Positions 29,380 to 38,900 of a DNA stretch of 64,000 nt are shown here, piece after piece. The stretch is from Polaromonas vacuolata (lineage in GTDB: Bacteria > Pseudomonadota > Gammaproteobacteria > Burkholderiales > Burkholderiaceae_C), in the NCBI RefSeq assembly GCF_012584515.1, contig NZ_CP051461.1:3529501-3593500 (forward strand). Direction: 5' to 3'. Made by a program: the position numbers and the translations under genes. Under the pieces are notes generated by a model. That model searched no databases. It saw only the letters and a program-made list of their open reading frames with translations, and was not told the DNA's origin. The first letter of the stretch is position 1; each line of letters opens with the position of its first letter.

Positions 29380-30434
29380 GCTGGCTCCGAGCGCAGTTTT
29401 TCGACTTGCATGACCGGCGCTAAAACTGGCGCTAGAACGGGCACTAAAGCTGGCGTTTGAGTCAGCAAGTGACAGGCTGCTAGCCGCCCACTGCCCAACG
29501 CCAGCAAGTCAGGCCGCTGCTCGCGGCAGATCGGCATGGCATGCGCGCAGCGCGGGTGAAACGCGCAACCGGATGGGATGTTGGACGGGTTTGGTGGATC
29601 GCCTTGCAGCACCACCCGCGGCGCTTCCGTGCTGCGCCAAGGTGAGGCTATCGCCGACACCAAAGCTTGCGTGTAGGGGTGTGCGGGTCGCTGAAAAATC
29701 TCTGCCGGTGCACCGCGCTCGACAATTCGGCCCAGATACATCACGGCGACTTCGTCACTGATTTGGCGAATCACTTTGAGGTCGTGGCTGATGAATAAAA
29801 AAGCCATTCCCAAGCGTTGCTGTAAGTCCTGCAGCAAGTTGATGACTTGGGCTTGAATCGACACATCCAAAGCAGAAATCGGCTCATCACAGACCAACAA
29901 ACTAGGCTGCATGACGAGGGCCCGCGCCAACACCACCCGCTGGCGCTGGCCACCGGAGAGTTCGTGCGGGTAACGCGCAAACAAATTCGATGTCAGTCCC
30001 ACTGCTGCCATTAAGTCGGCCGCTTTAGCGCGCCGCTCAAGCGCATTGCCTTGGGCAAAAATCAGCAGCGGTTCGGCCACCTGTTCAATCACTGGCAGCC
30101 GTCTGTCCAAGGCACTGAGCGGGTCTTGGTAAACCATTTGCATGCGGCGACGCAGACTGCGCCACTGGGCAGTGCGCTGTGACGGCACGGCTTGGCCTTC
30201 AAAAAAAATCGTCCCCGCACTCGGTTGCAGCAGACCCAAAACCAGTCGCGCAGTAGTCGATTTACCGCAGCCAGACTCACCTACCAAACCGAGGGTTTTT
30301 CCCGGCGCGAGTGAAAACGACAAGCCATCAACGGCGCGCAAACTAGCTGGTTTGCGCCAGGGGTTTAACCAGTGACTGCCCTTGGGCGCAGCAAACTGAA
30401 ACGCTAAATCGCGCACCTCAAGCAGCGCGCTCAT
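29373..30434 (-). CDS. Oligopeptide-type ABC ATPase (DppF-like)
   Basis: About 353 residues. Walker A GESGCGKST, signature LSGGQRQRV, Walker B LLVCDEPISALD, switch His in FISHDLKV. The Cys-rich C-terminal extension (SGCAFHPRCAHAMPIC) is typical of peptide/nickel-type importers. The start is the ATG at 30434, which overlaps the preceding ATPase gene by four bases (ATGA); a longer frame to 30548 lies inside that gene. A Pro/Val/Leu/Ala repeat (PALVPVLAPVLAPV) near the C terminus is unusual but short. Confidence 0.9.
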   Translation of the reverse strand: MSALLEVRDLAFQFAAPKGSHWLNPWRKPASLRAVDGLSFSLAPGKTLGLVGESGCGKSTTARLVLGLLQPSAGTIFFEGQAVPSQRTAQWRSLRRRMQMVYQDPLSALDRRLPVIEQVAEPLLIFAQGNALERRAKAADLMAAVGLTSNLFARYPHELSGGQRQRVVLARALVMQPSLLVCDEPISALDVSIQAQVINLLQDLQQRLGMAFLFISHDLKVIRQISDEVAVMYLGRIVERGAPAEIFQRPAHPYTQALVSAIASPWRSTEAPRVVLQGDPPNPSNIPSGCAFHPRCAHAMPICREQRPDLLALGSGRLAACHLLTQTPALVPVLAPVLAPVMQVEKLRSEPAC

Positions 30435-31444
30435 AAGCTGGCAGTCTGCAAGCAAGCGACCTGGTGACCACGCTCCACCCACCGCTGGGCGGGCACACCC
30501 ATCGCGCACGCGGCATCGGCTTGTTGGCAACGCGGGCGAAAGCTGCAACCAGAGGGCAGACGGCCCGGCTCCGGCACGCTGCCAGGAATGGCGACCAATG
30601 GCTGGCGCGGTCCGGCCAGATCGGGTAGGGCTTGCAACAAACCGCGGCTGTAGGGATGACGCGCACTGTCAAACAACTGGCGCGCCGAGGACTGCTCGAC
30701 AATCCGCCCCGCATACATCACCAAGACTCGGTCCGAGACCTCGGCAATCACGCCAAGATCATGCGAGATCAAGGCCATGGCCATCTGCGAGTCACGCCGA
30801 ATCTCGGCCAGCAATTGCAGTATTTGGGCTTGAATGGTGGCGTCCAACGCGGTGGTCGGCTCGTCCGCCACCAACAGGTCTGGCTCACCCGCCAAAGCCA
30901 TCGCAATCATCACGCGTTGATTAGTGCCGCCCGACATTTCATGCGGATAGCAAGTCAAGCGCTCGACCGGATTCGGAATATGGACGCGGTCTAACAGCCG
31001 TAAGGCCTCCGCACGCGCCGCTTGACCGCGCAGGCCCCGGTGCAACTGCAAGGATTCAATGAGCTGTTTGCCAATGCTGTGCACAGGGTTTAAGGCCGAG
31101 GCCGGGTCTTGAAAAATCATCGCGATTCGTTTGCCGCGAATACCTGCGAGTTGGTCACCCGATAAATGATGAATCGCTTGCTGGTCTAAATGCACCGTGC
31201 CACTGACCCGAGCTTTTGGTCCGAGCAAACCCAGTACCGCCAACCAGGTCACGCTTTTGCCGCAACCGGATTCACCCACAATACCGACCGCCTCACCGGA
31301 CTGAATATCCAAGTCAATGCCGTGCAGAACCGGCACTATGCGCTGACCGTTGTCAAAGCCAACTTGCAAACCGCGAATGCTAATTAAGGGGTCAGAATGC
31401 TGCGCCAACGGCTCGACGTGCGACTGTTTTAAAACCGCGTTCAT
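30431..31444 (-). CDS. Oligopeptide-type ABC ATPase (DppD-like)
   Basis: About 337 residues. Walker A GESGCGKS, signature MSGGTNQRVMIAMAL (Thr-Asn in place of the more usual Gln), Walker B LLVADEPTTALD, switch His in LISHDLGV, C-terminal SGCSFRPRCQQADAAC. It is the partner ATPase of the DppF-like protein. Start ATG at 31444, overlapping the binding-protein stop by four bases. Confidence 0.9.
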   Translation of the reverse strand: MNAVLKQSHVEPLAQHSDPLISIRGLQVGFDNGQRIVPVLHGIDLDIQSGEAVGIVGESGCGKSVTWLAVLGLLGPKARVSGTVHLDQQAIHHLSGDQLAGIRGKRIAMIFQDPASALNPVHSIGKQLIESLQLHRGLRGQAARAEALRLLDRVHIPNPVERLTCYPHEMSGGTNQRVMIAMALAGEPDLLVADEPTTALDATIQAQILQLLAEIRRDSQMAMALISHDLGVIAEVSDRVLVMYAGRIVEQSSARQLFDSARHPYSRGLLQALPDLAGPRQPLVAIPGSVPEPGRLPSGCSFRPRCQQADAACAMGVPAQRWVERGHQVACLQTASL

Positions 31445-33111
31445 GGATTTGGATAACGTAGATTGACCGCCGTGAAATCCATAGTGAAGGTGGGCGACCA
31501 CTTCCACGCAATATCCTTGCGCTTGCCATAAAACACTGCATTGCGGTGCAGCACGGTATAGGCCGGGTCTTCACGCTCAGCAATTTCCAACATGCGGTGA
31601 AAGGCTTGGCTGCGCTGCTGCATGTCGGTTGAATTTTCTAACAAGGTCGACAAAGTATTGAACTCAGAATTCGTCCACTCCCCGATTTGCTGCTGTTGTC
31701 CGTTCGGGCCGTGTTGGTTGACAATAGAACTAACCGGATCATTAAACGGAGCGGAATTTGACCAATCACGAATGCCGCGCGGTGTGCTCTGGTCAAAAAT
31801 TTGCTGCCAGTTTTCCTTCATTTGCAAATCTATTTTCAAACCCACTGCACGCCACATTTCGGTCAGTACTTGCGCGGTCTGCACTTGGTTGGTGTAGTAG
31901 TTGTTCAGCACTCGAAAAGGAATGGCTTCGCCCTTGTAACCAGCCTCGCGGAGTAATTTTTTGGCTAGTTGGGGGTCATATTTCGGCACAGTCCAGTCTT
32001 TTTGAAACATCGGGCCGTAATACTCCCACTGCAAACCGGCGGGTACGCTGGTGCGCTTAGACCAGAGCGCATTCACAATCGCTTCGCGGTCAATCGAATG
32101 CGCCATCGCCAAGCGAATGCGCGGGTCGGCCAGCTGTGGATTGGTTTTATCAAACACAATCAGGCGGTGATTCAGAACCGGGCCACCGACCACTTCGAAC
32201 TTGGGATTGGCTTCAATGGTTTTAATCTGATCGGGCGGAATATCGGTGACAAAGTCATACTCACCGCTGAGCAAGCCATTGACCCGGCCAGAGACTTCTG
32301 GGACCACCTGATAACGCACTTCACGAACCGTTGGTTTGCCGCCGAAATACGCATCATGAGCGGCCAACACCAAGACGTTGTCTGGCGTGAAAGACTTGAT
32401 CTTGAACGGCCCAGCACTGATAGGATTGCGCGCCCACGAGGCCCAGTCTTTGGCCTCCATAAAGGCGCGCTTGGAAATAATTTCAGAACCCGAACGGGCC
32501 AGCCGCCCTTCCATGGTGACATCCGGAACAGTATTGATAAAACGCACCGTGTACTTATCAATTATCTGAACTTTCTCTAACGATGGCCAAAGCCGGCGGG
32601 CAATTGCCGGTACCTCTGGCGGCAGTGTCGGGGCTAAGCCCTTGGCCGCAGCTGGCTTAGCGGGTGCATTGGCGGCCTGACTCTCGTTAACACGAATGGT
32701 GCTAGCAACTTGGCCGGTGCGCACCGGTTGGGTATTGCCAAACATATAGGCCGGTCCAAATGTAAACACTACATCTTCGGCCGTCATGACATCGCCGTTA
32801 TGAAACTTCACGCCTTTGCGCAATGTCAACTCTAACGTGTGATCGTTAATACGCTTCCAAGAAGTGGCCAAGCCTGGAATGAGTTTGAGATCACCCTGCC
32901 GATCAAGATCAATTAAGGCCGAGTAAATCATCGGAAAACTACGCGAGCCCACATTGCTTTGCTCACGCAAAGGAGTCAGCGTGCCAGAGGTTGAAACCTG
33001 CTGAACCGCCACCTTGACGACCGGGCGCGTATCGGTCTGAGTCTGTGCCGACGAGGCAGCGGCAAGCATGCAAATAATCGCTGCCGCCGCCTTTCTAAGC
33101 TGAATTTTCAT
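31441..33111 (-). CDS. Family 5 extracytoplasmic solute-binding protein
   Basis: 556 residues with signal peptide (AAAAIICMLAAASSAQT). Family 5 (peptide/nickel/opine-type) features include LATSWKRINDHTLELTLRKG, KFHNGDVMTAEDVVFTF, LRKGV and RLAMAHSIDREAIV. It captures the ligand in the periplasm and opens the five-gene importer operon that ends with the phosphonate monoester hydrolase gene. The ligand is therefore plausibly a phosphonate ester or phosphodiester and not a peptide, but this is inference. An Ala/Pro-rich insert (near residues 140-160) precedes a conserved strand. Confidence 0.88.
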   Translation of the reverse strand: MKIQLRKAAAAIICMLAAASSAQTQTDTRPVVKVAVQQVSTSGTLTPLREQSNVGSRSFPMIYSALIDLDRQGDLKLIPGLATSWKRINDHTLELTLRKGVKFHNGDVMTAEDVVFTFGPAYMFGNTQPVRTGQVASTIRVNESQAANAPAKPAAAKGLAPTLPPEVPAIARRLWPSLEKVQIIDKYTVRFINTVPDVTMEGRLARSGSEIISKRAFMEAKDWASWARNPISAGPFKIKSFTPDNVLVLAAHDAYFGGKPTVREVRYQVVPEVSGRVNGLLSGEYDFVTDIPPDQIKTIEANPKFEVVGGPVLNHRLIVFDKTNPQLADPRIRLAMAHSIDREAIVNALWSKRTSVPAGLQWEYYGPMFQKDWTVPKYDPQLAKKLLREAGYKGEAIPFRVLNNYYTNQVQTAQVLTEMWRAVGLKIDLQMKENWQQIFDQSTPRGIRDWSNSAPFNDPVSSIVNQHGPNGQQQQIGEWTNSEFNTLSTLLENSTDMQQRSQAFHRMLEIAEREDPAYTVLHRNAVFYGKRKDIAWKWSPTFTMDFTAVNLRYPNP

Positions 33112-33534
33112 GCTATTTATTCCTGTGTTGAGACCCTGGATAAAATACTAAAAGTGCAATATGTCGTGCTTATGACGCTTGCACTTACACACACTTTTTA
33201 AACCCATTGAGGGGCTGAAAAATTCAGTCTCTCAAAATAAATACTAAAGACAAAAAATAAAAATAGCATCTCAAAACTATTTTTAATTTACTTTCTAAAG
33301 TGCTCTGATCGACTGGTTTATAGGGCTAATTTTTATCGCCTTGATGGCTTTCATGGAGTTCATTTTTCGGCGCTTGATTAATTTCATACAAGTCATGCGC
33401 TTGTCACTGAGTCAAATTAGAGTAGCAAAATTGTCAGCATCACTGCAGTGTTTGCCGCGATTATTCACAGCAACAAACAAAAAAAATCGGCGAGAAACTC
33501 CCATCTACTGCTTTTTTTAATCTTTAAAATCAAC
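33112..33534. promoter_or_regulatory. Divergent intergenic region between importer operon and phnZ-like gene
   Basis: About 420 bp, AT-rich in the centre, holding the promoters of the leftward importer/hydrolase operon and the rightward oxygenase gene. A shared operator would be logical but none could be identified by eye. Confidence 0.4.
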
Positions 33535-34104
33535 ATGCCCGAAAACCTCTTAGAGCCTTTAAGTGAGATTGAAAATTATTTCAAAACCGATGGTCACTTG
33601 GTTTATGGAGAAGCCATCACCCAGTTAGAGCATGCACTTCAATGCGCGCATCTGGCCGAACAAGCTGGCGCCAGCGATGCATTGATCGTGGCGGCTCTGT
33701 TTCATGATGTGGGTCATATGCTGCACCGCGACGCAGCCACTGCACTGGCCAATGACGATAAGCATGAAATTTTGGGGGCTAAATTTTTGTCCCGTTGGTT
33801 TGCGCCTGACGTCACGCAGCCGGTGGCTTTTCATGTTTCCGCCAAGCGCTATTTATGCGCTCGCGAAGCGCAATACAAAAACAGTTTGTCAGTTATTTCT
33901 CAGCACACATTGCGCTTGCAAGGCGGAGTGATGACGGCCGAACAAGCCGATGAATTTTCTGCAACGGCCTACGCCATGGACGGCGTTAGCTTGCGCCGTT
34001 GGGACGATTTGGCGAAAGTCAAAAACTTAAGTACCCCGCCCTGGGAACACTTTATACAAATTACATACCGCTGCGCCGCCCTGAAAAAATGCGAGAGCAA
34101 CTGA
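33535..34104 (+). CDS. phnZ: PhnZ-like HD-domain phosphonate oxygenase
   Basis: 189 residues, matching PhnZ (about 190). PhnZ is a mixed-valent di-iron oxygenase that cleaves (R)-2-amino-1-hydroxyethylphosphonate to glycine and phosphate. Visible are the substrate/iron motif YGEAITQLEHALQ (Y24, E26, H33), the HD motif H57-D58 with H61 (LFHDVGH), a DDKHE His, HVSAKRYL and the C-terminal LRRWDD. The ATG at 33535 is preferred because the upstream extension from 33448 is not family-like. It is divergent from the importer-hydrolase operon. The usual partner phnY (hydroxylase) is not seen in this window. Confidence 0.85.
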   Translation: MPENLLEPLSEIENYFKTDGHLVYGEAITQLEHALQCAHLAEQAGASDALIVAALFHDVGHMLHRDAATALANDDKHEILGAKFLSRWFAPDVTQPVAFHVSAKRYLCAREAQYKNSLSVISQHTLRLQGGVMTAEQADEFSATAYAMDGVSLRRWDDLAKVKNLSTPPWEHFIQITYRCAALKKCESN

Positions 34105-34301
34105 TTTGAAAATGTTTTTTTTTATTAAAAGATTAGTTCAAAAAACTTTAGTTGTCGCTGCAGCTCTGCATATGCATGCCAAGCAAGCACTTGGCACAAG
34201 CCTGAAAGCAGTAGGTTATGTCTTTGACACCACCACTATCAATTTGTACCTGTGGCTGTAACCTATACACACCGTTACGATTGACCAAGGTGGCTTTGCG
34301 A

Positions 34302-34352
34302 TGCTGTGCTGCTGTGCTGCTGTGCTGCTGTGCTGCTGTGCTGCTGTGCTGC
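34302..34352. repeat. Octamer tandem repeat (TGCTGTGC)x6.4
   Basis: Six exact consecutive copies of TGCTGTGC plus TGC. Non-coding; frames crossing it give only low-complexity peptides. Confidence 0.95.
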
Positions 34353-34422
34353 ACAAAAATCTTAAATATTAGCTTTGTTTCTTTGTTCTTTAAAAACGTT
34401 ATTTTTTGCGGCTCACAGCATC

Positions 34423-34476
34423 TTTTAATTTTTTAATTTTTTAATTTTTTAATTTTTTAATTTTTTAATTTTTTAA
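34423..34476. repeat. Octamer tandem repeat (TTTTTTAA)x6.8
   Basis: Six exact TTTTTTAA units (34429-34476) preceded by a partial unit. It has the same period of 8 bp as the neighbouring GC-rich repeat but an unrelated sequence. Confidence 0.95.
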
Positions 34477-34602
34477 TTGTCTGCGCTGTGTTCGGCTCAA
34501 ATCTAAATGTCTTCCCACTAATTTTTTAATTCTTCATCAATTCCATTGTGAATATTCAATGACACCTGAAAAATTCAGTTTTACAAATTAATTCTCAAGG
34601 CA

Positions 34603-35827
34603 ATGAAAGACACTACTCTTTACAAACATCTTCTTGGGTTCAAGACCCAATGGTCGGTCAATAGATATGACTTGTAGCTCAAAAATTAGCGCATAGTCAT
34701 TAAGGTCGTTTTGAAGAAAGGACAAATCTGGTCTGATCCAACTGATAAGACTAAGCACGCCCACATTAACGGTTGGACTGCTCGCGAATGGCGGCACTTG
34801 GATACTTGTTAATTTGAGACGCTTATCAAGGCTCGCTTACCTCAACTTAAGTACAGCGACGGCACAGTTGAAGAGTTGGTCGTACCTTGGGCTGAGCGCT
34901 ACAGTCGCATGAGTAAATTGATGACCGATTTTTTTATTAAGCTGCTCGAAGTTTGCCCCACAACCCAAGACGTTTGTAAGCTCACGCGCCTGTCTTGGAG
35001 CACTGTCAATTCCATCATGGTCAGCGCGGTAGAACGCGGCATGCTCAGGCGGACTACGGACAGCATTGACTATTTGCGAATCGATGAAAAAAGTTCTCAG
35101 AAAGGCCACAGCTACGTGACTATTTTGGCCGACATAGCTAGCTTTCAAGTGTTGGACTTAGTGAAGGAAAGAAAGCTCACTGCAGCTCAAGATTTGATCG
35201 AAATATTGAGCCCGAAGCAGCGTCAATCGGTCAAGGCGGTGGCCATGGATATGTGGCTGGCTTTTATGAGAGCAGCGCGGCAATACGTCCCGCAAGCTGC
35301 CATCATGCATGACAAATTTCATGTCTCTAAATATCTGCGTGACGCGGTGATCACGGTGAGAAAACAAGAGCATCGCAGGCTCTCGCAGCAGGGAGCTTCG
35401 CCGTTCACAGGCAGTAAGTGTGTGTGGCTCAAAATCTAGCCAGACGGGCGCGGCGTTGAGGCGATAGCGATTCGAAGTTTGAATCAGCTCAACCTCAAGA
35501 CGAGTCGCGCGTGGGCGGTTAAATAAAAACTTCGACGCCTTCTTGCATTACAGCTACAAAGGTGCGGCGAATCGTTTCTTTGATGTTTGGGCCATTAGCG
35601 CCATGCGCAGTCAACTCAAGCTCATCGAAAAAGTTGTCGGCATCCTTATTAAAAATAAGAATGGACGGCTTAACTTCAGTCAACACAAAATTATTAACAC
35701 CTGCGCTGAAGGTTTCAATAGTGCCATCCAACTCATCAAAGCTAATGCGCTAAGGTTTCGTCATTTCACTAACTACCGAGCACGAATTTTGTTTCATTGC
35801 GACAAGTTGGATTTAGGCATGGCTTGA
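34603..35827 (+). pseudogene. ISL3-family transposase, degraded copy A
   Basis: Reading across three frames gives an ISL3-type transposase: the start MKDTTLYKHLLGFKTQWSV, a zinc-finger/HTH part with several stops, the DDE core at 34876-35439 (YLRIDEKSSQKGHSYVTILAD, AVAMDMWLAF, HDKFHVSKYLRDAV) and a C-terminal NYRARILFHCDKLDLGMA. In-frame stops and frameshifts in the N-terminal part and after about 35439 make it non-functional. Its upstream 80 bp match those of copy B (45819). Confidence 0.8.
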
Positions 35828-35952
35828 GATAAAAATCACAGTGAAATTAACGAAGATCCTTTAATAGAGATGTTGTTCACTAAAGGAGTACACTAAATAA
35901 TAAAAAAACATCTATAAATATTTTTATTTGTGAAAATTTAAGGGTCGCTAAT

Positions 35953-38900
35953 ATGGTTACCGCAGCATTTAGTGATTCTGAAGAATACCGCCTACTAGCT
36001 CTTGAACAGCTCGAAATTCTTGATTCGCAGGCTGAGGAAGGTTTTGACTCTTTAGTCAAGGCGGCTGCTTTAGTGTGTGAAGTACCTGTGTGCTTAATAA
36101 GTCTTGTCGATAAACATCGCCAATGGTTTAAATCAAATTTCGGCTTTTCTAATTTCACGGAAACGCCACGAGACATTGCATTTTGTGCACATACGATTTT
36201 GCAAGATGGTCTACTTGAGGTTAAAAACGCCCTAAAAGATAAACGGTTTTACGATAACCCTTTAGTTCTTGGCGATCCGCATTTTCAGTTTTATGCTGGT
36301 GCCCCTCTGGTCTTGTCTGGTGGCGCACGTGTGGGAACGCTCTGCATTTTTGACCGTGAACCGCGCACGCTTAATCAAAATCAAAAGCAAGTTCTATTGC
36401 AATTAGCTAAGACTGCGAGTCAGCTGATGGAGTTGCGCGCCACTGCTCGCAACAACGAGATTAATTCTGCACAGTTTCGAGATCTGAGTAGCGCCTCGCC
36501 AATGGGTATTTTTGCGACTGATCTACTAGGCATTTGCACCTACAACAATGCCGCTTGGCTTAAGATTTTTAATATTTCATTAAAGCAAAGTATTGGATCC
36601 AACTGGGCCGCTAGCATCCATCCCGAAGATGCGCCAATAGTTTTCGAACAATGGCAGGCCTTTGCTGAGAAAGGTGAAGTATTTGATGCCGAGTTCCGCA
36701 TACAGCCAATAGGAGGAGATCTTCGCGTCGTGCATAGTAGTGCGAGCAAGATTATGAATTCGCAAGGCAAGCACACTGGCTATGTAGGAGCAGTCAAAGA
36801 CATTACGAAACAGTCTCTTGTCGGATACGCCAATCACTCCTTGTTAGGCATGATCAAAAAGCACTTTATGGTCGCGGTGGTCGATTTGTCGGGTCACATA
36901 ACTGATGTGAATGACGCGTTTTGTGATTTCAATGGCTACTCGCGCGCAGAGTTAATAGGCCAACACCACAACTTGTTGAACTCAAGCTCACACCCCGAAT
37001 CACTTTTTGCAGAAAGGTGGCTAAAAGTAGAGCAAGGTGAGTCATGGCAAGGTGAAATTTCATACTGCAAAAAAAATGGAAAGCTGCAATGGGTGGATAA
37101 CGTGATGGCACCACTCAAAGGTGTCTCTGGCCCTGTAGAGAGATATGTTTCGGTCAGTCGCGATATTTCGCAACGTAAAAATTTTGAAGAACAACTGCGT
37201 AAAAATAAGCTCTTCCTCGACCGTACAGGCAGCATGGCTGGAGTCGGCGGTTGGGAGGTAGACCTAGTAGCGAACACTGTTTATTGGTCTGACGAGATCT
37301 GTCGTATTCACGGCGAAGAGCCTGGTTACGCGCCTTCATTTGATGGGGCAATACACTACTACGCGCTAGACTCGCGCTCTGTCATCACGAACGCAATTGA
37401 TAGCGCCATTTCGACTGGCAAAGGTTGGGACTTAGAGTTGCAACTAATACGTAAGGACGGCGCTTTAATCTGGGTCAGAGCAATAGGTTCTGTTGAGTTT
37501 GAACTGACTAAACCCATACGTCTAATCGGTGCATTTCAAGAAATAACGGAGACCGTTAAAACACGCCAGTTAATTGCAAACATCCACGAGCGTATGCTGC
37601 AACTGACAAAAACAGCGGGGGGCGTGGGTGTTTGGGAATATGACGTGCTTAAACATACCCTAGTGTGGGATGAATTAATGTACCGTTTATGTGGTGTTGA
37701 GCAAGATGACACGCTTAGTGCAAGAGCTCTTTCGTCACGCCATCTGCATCCGGATGATAGAAAAATAATTAAAAATAAATTTCAAACAGCAATTATTAAT
37801 GCACAGCAATATGATGCGGAGTTTCGTATTATTTGGACAGATAAAAGTGTTCACACTATCAAAACACTTGGTCACGTAGAGCGTGATGCCACGGGAGCCG
37901 CTCAGCGAGTTATTGGTGTAAGTTGGGACGTAACGCATGAACGCGAAATCGAAGCTGTCTTAGTCGAACAAAATGAGCTACTTCGAATCACCATGCAGTC
38001 TATCGGTGATGCAGTCATAACTACAAATGCAAAAGGAGAAGTCACGTGGCTCAATCCAGTAGCGGAAAGAATGACTGGATGGGGGGCTCTAGAAGCACAC
38101 GGGTGTCCATTAAAGAAAGTCTTTCACATCATTGATGAGCAGACGCGATTGCCGCTAAAAAATCCAATCGAGACTTATCTCCAACAAGACCAGATCGTCT
38201 GCCTTTTAAACCACACATTATTAATTTCGCGCAAAGGCATAAAGTTTGGAATTGAACATTCTGCTGCGCCCATTCGCAATGCACAAGGCGTAGCACTTGG
38301 CGCTGTCGTAGTCTTTCGTGATGTTACAGAGCAACGTCGCCTCGCTAGTGAGATGAAACACCGCGCCACCCATGATGAATTGACTGGCTTGTTCAATCGT
38401 GGTGAGTTCGATGATCGCTTAAGTCGTCTTTTAGAAAAATCCAGTGAAGACGGCAGTATTCACACCTTGTTATATATAGATCTAGACGAATTCAAACTGG
38501 TTAACGACGCATGCGGACATACGATAGGCGATCAATTACTGAAACAAATAAGTAGTTTGATGGGGGCTGTTATTCGCGACTGCGATACCCTAGCGCGTTT
38601 AGGCGGAGACGAGTTTGGTATTATTTTGGAGCATTGCAGCGGCGAGCAAGCTCAGCGTGTGGCGCAGCAGGTCTGTGACCATATAGGGGAGTTCAGACTA
38701 CATCACGACGGCAAACGCTTTCGCGTGAGCTCTAGCATCGGCCTAGTCGAGCTGAGTCATACTTTCACCAGCACCATCTCAGTGATGCAAGCGGCTGACA
38801 CCTGCTGCTACGCGGCTAAAGAAGGTGGTCGTAACAGAATTCACACTTGGATTGATAACGACCAAGCTATAAAAGAGCGTCGTCATGAAATGCAGTGGAC

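Larger units (their letters stand above)
34105..34602. other. Intergenic region with two different 8-bp tandem repeats
   Basis: About 500 bp without a gene. It contains the repeats at 34302-34352 and 34423-34476 and ends at the decayed ISL3 copy. Confidence 0.5.

Noticed and set aside
31969..32580. 203-codon frame opposite the family 5 binding protein gene
   Set aside because: Antisense shadow with no recognisable features.
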